DNA from: Klebsormidium nitens
Lineage: Eukaryota; Streptophyta; Klebsormidiophyceae; Klebsormidiales; Klebsormidiaceae
Direction of reading: 5' to 3'
NCBI GenBank assembly: GCA_000708835.1
Contig: DF236971.1
Coordinates: forward strand, 1-64,000
DNA: 64,000 bases
Below the pieces are notes generated by a model. It did no database searches and was not told where the DNA came from. It worked only from the letters and a program-made list of their open reading frames with translations. Numbering within the stretch: position 1 is the stretch's first letter; the number at the start of each line of letters is the position of its first letter. Below are positions 11,805 to 23,800 of this stretch, in pieces. Made by a program: the position numbers and the translations under genes.

Positions 11805-14800
11805 ATGGCCGCAGCTGAGGACTACCTGAAGGAGGTTGGGGGGACCGATGCTTTCTCAGAATCAGTCTATGAGTTCCTACAAAAAGAAGGCGACCTGCCG
11901 TCCAGCGTGCCGGCCGCCGCTGCCCAAAGGACTTTACGCAGGCGCTCGTCTTTAGGCCATAACCATACAGAGGAACCACAGCAAGAGGGAGAAGAAGCAT
12001 CAGAGGACAATGTGATGTCAGATGACACAGCCGCAGGAGATGGGACTGCTGACGGCCCTGTGTCAAGTCCAAAATTGGAGAGAGTGAGCGCGCCAATGGG
12101 GGCCCTTCTGGGGCTGGCGCAGCAGTTGGAGAACATGTGGAAGGAGGAGGGGGCCAAGGGCTGGAATGCCAACGGCGGGGATAGCTTATGGGAAGGGGGC
12201 GGAGCAGATGAGTTTAGGGACGTGGGGGTGGATCTGAATGCTGGCCCGGGGGAGGCGCTGAGCAGCCGGGAATCAGCAGAGAGTGGGGCGGGGCAGCATG
12301 AGCGGAGGAGTGAGTGTAACTTACATCCAGATTGGCAGGCCCATGACTTGTCACTTTCCAAGGCTTTCTGGCCATTTATTATGGAGGGTTACAACTTGGT
12401 TTTGCAAGGGCCAGAATGCAGGTTGACTGGCCGTTGGCTTAGAAAGTTGCGAGGTCAAGCGGCCTTCCTCGATGCATGCAGATTCATTGAAGCTTGATCA
12501 TCTATGTCGGTTTTGAAACATAAAGGTGGCCGCAGCTGAGCAGACTTGTTAAGCTGAATCATTTGCAGCTTACCGGTGTCATTGGCAAGTTGACTTTCTG
12601 GCTTGAATAAGTCTATGACTGGGTGTTTGTATCTTATGCATTGAGTTACACTATCTTGCTTACAGTTTTCCTCCTACGCTCGCTTGTCTCTGGACCAAAT
12701 CCCCCAGTTCTTTCCCGGGTGATACGCAGTGGGATGTGTAGAAGTGAGCACGTAATGCCTCTCCAGGTGGAATGAGCTTGATCCAGCTTCCGCAACACGC
12801 TTCTGATGTCCATGTCACCAGAGGCCGGAAAACCACAAGTGATAATATACTCAAGACCGAAAATGGTTGTAAATTCAAGTGCATGGGTCCTGCCAGAGCT
12901 AAACCACCAGTGACGCAGAGACCATCAGGAAACTGGAGGATTAACCTGAAGGATGGAGCTCCACTAAAAGTGAACAACAACTTCTTGATATTTGTCCGGG
13001 CTATAAGCAAGAATATGAGAGTAACTCTGGTGGAGACCAAAGAGGCAATGATTATGTCAAGACCTGAGATCTGATTGCTTGAAGTGGCCGTGCAGAGCCT
13101 TTATCTGAGACCAGCTACCAGCAGATCTTGGACGAGCTCCGAAACAAGGGCCTGTCTCCGCAACAAGCAGGCCAGCGGAGGCTGGGCCGGAGCAAGAGCG
13201 AGGTGGGGAAAGTAACTGACATAAGCTCCACTTCAGATAGTTCAACTTTGAATCAGAGCGAACTTCGCTTGTCTTTTGTGACGCGTTGAAAACTTTTGCG
13301 GACAATCGGATGGGCCTGGTTTTGTGACATGGTAAAGTGGCCAGGGGACAGCATGAGAATGTGTGGCTACCCTTCTTTTCATGTTGACGTAAGAGACGCC
13401 ACCAGTTCCATTTATCCAGCTGTCTTGCCCTAACCTTATCACATCGCCTTCTCTGACAAGCTGAGGACAATGTATTGCAGACTCGAGTTGTTTAGAGGAA
13501 TCTGACGGATGCAATGATGCATATCCAGCTAGCTCCGAACTTCTGCAGAAAAGTGGTCGGGTTACAAATCTTGAGACCTGACGTGAGGAACTTTGATTCA
13601 TGTGTTTGCACTTTGCAGCTGGCTTGCGCAAAGATGCACCAAAGTCGCCATTAAGATCATCTTTGCCAGGTAGTGATCTTGCAATCTTTGTGGAATCCAC
13701 TTTGTCTCTGCTGTTCCGACTCGCATCTGACCACGTGTCTGCACGATACAGCTGGCGTGTGCAAAGATGTACGAGATCGCCATCCAGAAGATCAATGCCC
13801 GGCAGCAGGAAAAGGAGCGCGAGGCAGAAGAGGCCGCCAGGCTGGCCAAGAAGCGGGGCTTCAAGGCTTACAAGGTCAGTAGCGATCAGGACTCTCTTTG
13901 ACCGCCAGCAGGTTTTGACAGCTCATCCGTGGGAGTGCAACCAGGCATCTGTCCACGTATGAGTACTCCGTCAGTTGGTCCGCATAACGTATAAGCTTTG
14001 TGCTCAGCTACACGTGTTAGTGCCAGCCCTTCTGGAGCAACATCGGTTTTGTGCTTGGAAAATGTAGGAAAATGTCATGATCATGAAATCATCCATTCAA
14101 GCCCGTGAAATCAACAACGAAGTAACAACTAGAAACATGCCACCTGAGAATATGTTAGCAGCTAAGCTACTGGCTGATGTGTCTCGGAACAAAACGCCGT
14201 TGACGTCTGCGTTGCGGGGCAAATATCTACTGCGTATTTGTGGATCCAACACGAGCGACAACGCGACCAATTTATTTCTAAGACGATTTGACGAGAATCC
14301 TGCAAACGTGCTGTACACCAGCGGTCTGTTGTAGCCTCATGCATCTGGCCGGATACTTCCCGTCGGAGCCTCACTAAGCTCCGTTCCTAGAGAAGCTTGT
14401 TCGTTGTCTGATTAATTGATACTCTCGTCCATGCAGAAGTCGAAGCAGATTGCGAAAGGCCGGCTTCAGGATGCCAACCCGTTCGACTACTCGGAGATGC
14501 TGTACAATGAAGCCAAGTAAGGGCTTAAATCAAGCTGGGGTTTCCCAGCCCCTATCCAAGGCTCATGTTTCTGAGTTTTTGAAAGTGAGATCTGCACCTA
14601 GATGACAGAACGGGCATTTGGAGTTCATTTCCACGAGAAGTTGGACAGAGGATTCGTGCCTGAGATCAGCTTTGTTAGTATACGGTCACTGAAACGCAGG
14701 GTCCTTGAGACGTGCATCTTCGAGGATACGGCCCGGAACGGGCAAATCTCTCGTGCTGCTGGATAACGTCAGCCTTGGCTCATCCGGTAGACAAGAATTT

Positions 14801-17800
14801 CATGGAGGTTTGAAAAGCAATCTCTGGGAAGACCGAAAACAAGCCCCCTCCAAAATGGCTGGTTTGGACGGGCGTGCAGGCAGGTTGAGAAGCGGAAGCG
14901 CGCGCTGCTGGAGGTGCTGGAGGCGGAACGGAACATGGAGCTGGCGGAATGCACGTTTGCGCCAGACTCGATCGGAACAAGACCAAGAAAACAACCTTTT
15001 TCGACACTGTTTCTTTGACGCGCGTGCAGGCAGATCGAGAAGCGGAAGCGCGCGCTGCTGGAGGTGCTGGAGGCGGAACGGAACAAGGAGCTGGCGGAAT
15101 GCACGTTCGCCCCGAAGGTCAAGCCGTTCGTGCCGCTCTACACGGCGCGGCACGCGGGCGCGCCCGTCGTCGAGCGGATGCAGAAAATGGTGGACGAGCA
15201 GCGGGCGAGGATACGAGAGGTGGGGACGGCTGGACGACTCTCTTTTTCTTGCCTTTGGTGTTTGGAAGGGTAGAATTCTTATAAGGCAGGAGTGGGCTTT
15301 TGCCAAGGTGGTGAAGGAACAAGGACGAGGATAGGGATTCCGCATAACCAAGGTGAGCTTCCTGCCAACGAATGCTCGTAGCGCGACCTGTGCTTGCACT
15401 TGAGTCCTGATCTGCACGATCACAATCAGTCGACAAACTTGAGGTCGTTGATGTCTTAGTATTGATCACGCTGAGTCTGCCTGCTTGGAGCAAGTCAGCC
15501 GCCGGAGAGGCGCTTGGCAAGACGGCCAAGCCTAGGCGCATTACTTGAAAAAGGTCCGGTGGTTCCGCCAGCCTATACTGGGTGATTGCCAAGAAGGTTT
15601 GAGATTTGCTTGCATCCCTCGCATATTCCTCCGCTTCAGTAACGTCATCTTCCTTCTTGTTTCAGATGCGGGAAGAAACGGAGAAGGCAAGGGCAAAAGA
15701 GCTCACGTTCAAGCCGACCATCAGCGAGACCGCCAAGCGGGTGAGGTTACCATAAGGAACTAAAGTTTTTGGCAGCAATCATGACATAGCAGTCTGCTCA
15801 AAACCCGCGCACCGTCTGAAGGAGTTGTAGAGCTACCAGCGCTGAGAATACTGGACACCCTTGCTACAGCCTTATGAGAGTTCTTGACCCTTCTATCTAA
15901 CTCAGCAAAACACATATGCGTTTTTACGCACTTCGTTTTCACGAAAGTAGTCTCGAAGTGTCACAGCTTCTAGATGCGGAGGTAAGAGGCACGACCGGGA
16001 TTCGGGCAGACGCTGTTTACTTTGGGGGACAGTCAGCGACTGTAATTATCATCGTCGTCTTCAGACCGTGACACGCGTCAATATTAAATATGTTATTTTG
16101 GGTTCGATTGGTTAGGTCAAGGATTGCATACCTATGGACTTTTTACAATCAAGATTTAAAAATATATATATAAAATAATTTTTACTTCCCTTTTTCAAAA
16201 GAGACGACTGCTGATTTTGCAGGCGGGCAGTGCTGGAGGTTTCCTGAAAAGGACGAGGGACCACATTTGGAAAAAGCAGGTAGAACAGGAGCGGGCGCAG
16301 CAGGAGATCCAAGCGGAAGCGTCGCTCAAGGTACAGTCGGCCCTTGTATTACATAGTACAAATCTGAGGAAATTGTCGAAATCAGATGGGCGTTTACGCA
16401 GTTGCGTGCTTTTATTTGGAAGGTCTGGAAGATGCAGAGGAGAGACCTACCTATTTCGAAAGCACACCTGTCATATCCTTCCTATATCTGAAGGGCCAAT
16501 CTGTATCTGGTGCCTCAAAGGGTCTTGGAAAGTTTTCTGTAGCTCAACGGCATGCCCTTAATATGTGGGTAGAGGAATTTGGGACAGTTGAGTCTCCGTT
16601 TCAAGGTTTGCCGAAGCACTGGTACTTTCAAATGGCCTTAAAGCAGTAAACTTGGGAGGGGTTCTACACCAGATTTTAATCTCAACTTGTTCTAAATCCA
16701 AACATCGTCAATCCAATTCTTCTTTTGCAGTCGGTCCCGTCAATCAACAGCTACTCCAAGGCGTTGGAGCTCGACGAGCCCGTTCACCAAAGGCTCTACA
16801 GGTACATCTCAACATCGATTCTAATCTGGGTATCACTTAGTCCAACTGCTCTGCCAGGAGTGTTCTCAGAAATGCTTTATCCGGCGTCAGGCGAGAAGTG
16901 CTTTGATCTGCGGCCTCCCCGCTCCAATTCAAGCTCGCGGAGAGACACTCCCTTCCCAGCAATCTGTGATTCTTGACCCACGTCTTAAACTGAGGTCTTG
17001 TACCGGTTGAATTCCGCAATAACTCTTGCACTTCTTCCCCGACGCCATCGCAACTCTTGCACGCCGTTTCCATCAGAACGGTCAAACCAAAGCAGCGAAA
17101 CTCTCGGGCTCAGACGTATGTAGTTTGATCGCGCATGTCAGGAACTGCATGCGATTCGCAGAATGTTAGAAGGTGCCACTATCCTGTATACCTGCCACTT
17201 CCAACGCTAGACACACGAATAATCAATCCAGAAAGGTCTTGTGCTTCCAGGCAGCGGACCTCTAAATTGATAATCGTCACACGGGTTGCGTCGAGCATCT
17301 TTTCTCTGACGCAGCGCATCGGATGATTGGAAACCTTCGGATCCTGTTGATTTGTCAGCTCTTGAACCCAAACCAGAGCCGTGCTGAACGAATCCACTTT
17401 CTCAAAATGCAGGTCGGCACGCTTGAAAGAACAGAGGTCCTATGAGGAGCAAGAAAACCGGTTGCACGGTGAGTGTTTCCGGTGCATGCAAAATCTCTCT
17501 TTGCAACGCGGCCATCGCTTGAAGTTCTTGCCGTGACCGAAGCATGGGAAAAGGCAGGGACATTGAGAGATGTCTCTTTCGTTCAGGTTCTACCTTGCCG
17601 TGATTCCATCCCGACAGGAATTGCAACAAAGCCGCAAAGCGATAAGACGTGGCTCTGCGCCGTGCATCAAGCATGTAAAAAGCGTTTCAAAGGTCAACGC
17701 GAAAGTCGATTCACTGTGTCCGGCGTTGACTCGGAGAAAGTCTCACAACGGCTCGTTCCGCTGCAGAGACCGAGGTTCCGGCCGCAGTCCTGCCGGAAGA

Positions 17801-20800
17801 CGAGATCCTGCAGGCGACGGAGAAGCTATTTGGCGACGAGGACGAGAAGCGGCGGCGGCTCGCGGCCGCGACGCGCGCGAACCTAGAAAGGACCCTGTCA
17901 CTGGCGACGGTCAAGAAGATTAACCAGACGAGCGTCGAGTATGCCAAGCGGAAGCTAGAAAAGGTGGGGAAGGTTTGCGCGTTGGCGTCTAGCAAGAGAT
18001 CTTTGCTCTTCTTTTCGTAGGTTGAGTCTGGTTTGGGCTCCCGCCCTGTGTAGTTGCAGCAAACTGGAAGGTGCAAAGCAGAAATCCTTTCCATCTCGAC
18101 TTCCTGAGGAGCTGTTGGCAGATCCGCGGATAGTTCGTGATCCTTATGCAAGGGCCTCTACTGTCGTAGGGCACCTTTAAAACGTCAACGCCCTAGGTCT
18201 TTAGAACTGGGTTGACTCTCATTGTGAGGGCAGCTGCACGGTTTACAAGTCGCTTGCGTAGGGAGCAATACCGACTCCTTCGTATGCCCTCCCATGTCAT
18301 GAAGTTTGATCGCGTACTGAGCCATTCGGTCATAGATGTGCAATCTGTATCTTTACGTTTCTGCTTTCGAACTCGTTATCAGCTCGGAAGCCAGTTTCCA
18401 CAAATTTGCCATTACCTTCAAACCCCTGTTGGCGATAAGACGTGCGCGCTGCATTTGCAAACTGGATCCCAAGCGCTCGAGGATTGTGGGCGGGGGAAGA
18501 TCCGTGAGTGTTCCACGAGAGAAGGTTTGTTTCTACACTGAAACCCCCAAACCGTCAAACCTGAAACCAAAACCCAGAATCCTGTCCGTAACAGGACGTG
18601 CGCGCTGCGTTTGCAGAAGTTGACTCCAAGTGCTCGGGGCTCGTGGGCGGGCAGAGATCCCAATTGGTATTCGAGAATCGAACGTGTTCCACGCTACCCC
18701 GCTAAACCACTCGGATCGAAAACCCCAGAACGCTACTCCCCAATGCCTCGTCCGTGGCAGGATGTGCGCGCTGCGTTTGCGGGAGTCTATCCCGAGTGCT
18801 CGGGGATCGTGGGCGGGGCGGAGATCCGGTCGGTGTTCCTGAGGCCGAAAGTCTTTTACAGTTAACCCTAAATAGTTGAACCCTCGAATACTTGCTCGGC
18901 AGGATGTGCGCGCTGCGTTTGCGGAGGTGGACCCCGAGTGCTCGGGGATTGTTCGCCGGGCGAAGATCTGGTCGGTGTTCCAGAAGCTGAATGTCTGTAC
19001 CCGCTCCGCACCCAAACCCACCCTAATCCCCAAGCTAATCCCACCCGTCCCAGGCTGCTTAGCTTACTTTACCTGAAGTTTACTTTACCTAAAGCTTGCT
19101 TTACCTAAATCGAAGTCTTATGTCACGTAGATAAGCCTTCAATTTACGCTAACCCTGTATCCCGGAAAGCATAAAATCGTAAGATCTTAACGCCCTGTCC
19201 ATGACAGGACTCGCACGCTGCATGTGCGGAAGTGGACCCCGTGTGCCCGGAATTGATGGGCAAGGCCGAGACCCAATGAAGATTCTAGAAGCTGGACGTC
19301 TTTTACCCAGTCTCTCTACATCCCTGAAAGCCAGAAATCCTTAAAGCTCAGACCCCGTCCGTGGCAGGATGTGCGCGCTGCGTTTGCGGAAGTTGACCCC
19401 GAGTGCTCGGGGATCGTAGGCGGGGCGGAGATCCGGTCGGTGTTCCAGAAGCTGAACGTCTTCCACCCGCCCGGGGCGAGGAAAAACCGGGAACGCGAGA
19501 GGAGCGAGCAGAGGATTCTGGACAGAGCACGGGAGTTGATGCCAGGGCGGGCGGGCATTGGGGTGGACACGAAGGCTTTCCTAGGGTGGGTATTGCAGTT
19601 TGATTGAATTTTGGCTTTCGAGGCATGTTTTCACGTCCGAAAGCATCCGCCGTCTGTGTAATCGACCAGACCAGGTCGGCCGGCGACAAACAGCCCTTAA
19701 GGTAAACTCCCGCTTCTAGTGCCCGGGCGTCGAGACCAAGGGTTTCCTTGTGCAAGTGCTGCTTTGAAGACGTTTGCCTCCTTTTACCGCTGAAGATTGG
19801 TGCGGATAACCTTTGTTTGCTAGAATTGGCGCAAGTAAAGGATAGAGCCCGGGAGCTGATGCCTGGGCGGGCGGGCATTGGGCGTTGACACCAAAGCGTA
19901 AGCATTGCGTTGAAACGTCCGCATGTGCTAATGGTTGTCGACAACGGATGTCTTCGTTTGCCAAAGCAATAGCGATCAAATTGCGGCGACGGGTTTACGC
20001 AAAATAGTAAACACATGGCTAAGTCCTCTGATAGACTGTACCCACGAGTTCGTACGGAAGGAGCCGCTTCCACTTGCTGCCCATTTCTAGCTTTGAACGC
20101 GCATCTCTGACGTCAGCAGACGAGCAGATTGAGGGAATTCGTGGTAGGCCCAGCTAGACAGAACCAAAACGACCAGGCGACAAGATGGAACGGCTGAAAA
20201 ATAAGAGATTTCTCGAAAGCAAAACGCCAAGGCTCCGAAAAATTCGAAAGAAAAAAAGGCGACAAATGGTTTGACAACAAAAGCGTCCTCGAGACGTCGA
20301 CTGTTTCGAAAGCGCACGATGAATACAATCAACAAGAGAGCATGCAGGGACAAGACCAGCGTGATTGGTTCCATCCTTGAGTTTAGATGATCTTGACGAT
20401 TAATGACAGTTCACCCCTTTTAATCCCCAGGTTCATGGAGTTGGTGGTGGAGCATTCTTTGCAGCAGCAGAGGGCGTCTCTCGACGGCGGGGCCAAGGAG
20501 CAAGCCGAGACAGAAAAGCCGTTGAGCCCTCTGGATAAGGTGAGAGGCCGTGCCAGGTTTCTCAATCTCGACGACTTTGAAAGTTTGCGGAAAAGTTTGC
20601 GGGGGCCGGGTCGAAGCTTGGGTTCACCACTCTAGCTGCTGCGAGGTTTTCTCCGAACAGCAGCTCTCATGGCGAAAAGAAGGAGGGTCTGAGAATGACG
20701 CGAGAAGGAGCCGGACCGCAAAACAGATGCTTTCAAAGGAAGGTTCATGAGTTTTTCGTTCCAATTTTATGATCATCTCAGCGTCATCTGTGCTTCTTGC

Positions 20801-23800
20801 GCTCTACTTAGAAGAGGCCTTGTCTGCTTGTTTTAGATGAGTCGTGTACAAGTGGATGAGCTAGGTATGTTCAGCATCCGGAGGTTATGTCAGCTGTTCG
20901 GCTCATGACAGTGTCTCATGGTCCTCGAGCAACGCTTTCTATGTCGTCGCTAAATGAGTCTTGCATCAGGACCGCAGAAGTATGTAATGCTGACTGTGCC
21001 GACGCTTGTTCGATGAACAACTCCTTTTAGATACCAGTGAAGCGTGGCCCGTAATCAGGTAGTCGGAATCATTGGTCGCTCGGTATTGAGCGGCAAAGCC
21101 GGCTGACTGGCCGCATTCTTGTTGTGTTCCAAATTTCTGACATGAGCGAACCATGAAAAAGGGGTTTCTTTCTCAACCCTTACTTAAACCCCGCAGCTCG
21201 CGCGCGACATCGCGCGCCGCAGCTTCCACCGCCTCTCCTACACCCAGACCAAAGTCCTGCGCGAGTCCAAGCCCAACTGCCCCCCAACCCGCGCCGCCGA
21301 AATACGAACGTCGTCACGACCGTTACCGTTTACGCCGTCGCTCTCTCGGCCCGCCGACCCTAGTTTTCCCCTCCCGATCACCGCCCACGTCGACCGATCG
21401 AAAACCACGTTCCGGTGGCAAAGCAAAACGGGGGAGCTGGCGCTGGTTCCGGTTCCGGGGGAAGACGTCCCGCGGAGCCCCACGCGCGCGCAGCAGGAGG
21501 CGCACGCGGACGCGATCCTGAGGAAGGGCGCGCGCGCGCGCGAGCGCGTCGCGGCGCTGAGGACGGAGCTGGAGCTGCGCGAGCGGGAGGCGTGCACGTT
21601 CCGGCCGGCGCTCGTGGCGAGCCCGCGGAAGGTGCGCGCGGCGCGGAACCGGCGGACGAGCGTACGGAAGGTGAGCTAGACGGTCTGAAAGAAAGGCATT
21701 TCAAACGGAGAGACGCGGCAAGGCCGCAATTCCCTTGCCGCTTCCTCTGTACGGTAGGAGGGGGATATCGAGCTGGGAGAATTCTGAGGCTGCATCCATC
21801 CATTCGAATGACGCTTCTGAAGTCGACTTAATCCTTTCAGACGTTTTGCCTACTTCAACGGTAAGCCGAAAAGCCTGCACGTAAAAATCCCTGCTGAAAC
21901 TTTTAGGTCTCATTGGCGCGTCTTCCGTCGGTCGCACAGATCCGTGGGCATACCGAAAAAGCATGAGATCAAGTTTGAATCCTCTTTCGAACAATGCTTG
22001 TGAACTCGACTCGTTCCTTTCAGACGTTCTGCCTGTTTCGACAGCAAGCCCCTTAAATCCTGAGATTACCTGACATGCTGAATCCTGAACCCTCAGGAGC
22101 CGCCCCCGCCGACCGCGGTCACCAAAGAGCTGCGGGAGATGGGCGAATGTACCTTCCGCCCAAAGACACTGCCAAAGGCCCCCAGGTAAGCGAGATATCC
22201 TCGCGTTGGTTATAACTTCTTCCCGTTTGCAGCCTCGCATCTCGGGTCCAAGTTTGCTTGAGTATACGTCGGTTCGAGATAGACAGCGTCGGAGATCTGT
22301 ACACTTCCAAAGGCATGAGTGGTTGCAGACTCCGGCGGGCTGGATTACCGCTGAGAATTTGTTGTCAACGTGAAATTGAAGGCTGTTGTCGGTCTTGAGA
22401 TATGAGGTTTCAGGTAGATCAGAACGTCCGTGCTGTGCGTAGTAGAATCAACACATCGAGCGATGTCTTGTCTAGAACTTGCTCGAAGTCAGGTGCCAAA
22501 TGGGTCGCAGTAAGATGATCACTGTCATCTGTGTGGTCCCGCCGACAGTCAAGTGGGGTCAGTGCTGGTTTGGACTTGCTTAATCGGGATGTTCTCAAAA
22601 GGACCTACAAGCAAGCGCAAGCTCTCTCGGGAGATCCTCGACAGAGACGATTTTCCCCTTGACCGGAGTTCGAATATTTCCAGAAGGAAAAGGGGGCTCA
22701 GGTTCTGCCCAGAGATGCTGTAAGCAAAAGAAGAGAAACAAAGGTCATTGGCGTGACGAAGCGGACACTATGAATGGGTTCGCAACCCAACCTCTTGCAG
22801 ACCTCGTTTCTAGCAGCTCATCAAAGACTGCGCAAAAGAAGCCGGCCCCCTCCCCTGACTATAAAATTCTTTTTGTCTAGCTTCTAAATTCGTCCATTTT
22901 GGCAATCTTTTCAGGAACCCAGCGGCGAAAGCCCCCGCGCTGTTTGACCGGTGCATCGAGCGCATGCGCCGGGGCCACGCGCGGCGGCACCAGCTGCGGC
23001 ACTGGCAGGACACCAGGATTCCGGAGGTCAGTAATCACAGTCTCGATTCGCATTTTTGTGTCAATGTTCAGTGGTTTGAGAGTTTCAATTCTTTTGGATA
23101 TCCAGAGCTTGCAGGACACCAGAAACTTGGAGGAATCTACTTTACCACTAAACTGCCCGTTCTTAGTCTTGCTCAGTCTCCCCTCCAAAACTATCTTCCA
23201 GCGCGCAAACTTGCATCGGCGGGCTTTCGACAACCAACGGCTAAATGCAACCTCGCCTTAGACTTTGCAATCGCCCCAACGGCCACAGATGCCACTGGAT
23301 CCTGCACCTGCGTATTTCCGCAGCTTCAAAAGACGCATTTTTATGTTCTTGCTTTGTTTGAGCAAGCTAACCGCAGCCCTTGCAAAATCCAGCATCCTTT
23401 GGCCTCATTAAAGGCCTGTGGCAAGTTAGCGGCATTTGACGTTTTTTCTATTGGTTCCGGCAGGACTTGGCGGACGAGACGCGGGTGTACAAGCGGAAGG
23501 AGACGCGGACGGAACCGGAGCCGTTCCAGTTCGTTCCGGGACGGAAGCGGGCGCCAATTGTGTACATAGAAGTCATCCTCAGCAAGTCAAGGTGAACGCT
23601 CCCGGTCAATCGGTTTCGCGAATCTGGGATTTGCGACGTCGGAGTAGAGACTTTGGGTAATCTTATCCGGATTTAGCAGTCAAACGTCCTGCTTTTCGGG
23701 TGTTGCTCTCAAAATCATCAGTCAGAGGAGTACTTGTTGGAGAGTCCTAGGGGACAGGATATTGAGGACGGTTCAGAAGTAACACGCTCTACTCGATCCT

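Noticed and set aside
12310-12497. Reading exon 1 of the 18-exon gene straight through to a stop at 12497 (230 aa)
   Set aside because: A GTGAGT donor at 12310 joins in phase to 13096, and from there the frame stays open through 17 further exons. The short version may exist as an isoform but is not the main model.
18433-19308. Spaced repeats considered as a CRISPR array or transposon
   Set aside because: Repeat units are about 80-110 bases, diverged, irregularly spaced and match the EF-hand exon, so they are exon copies.
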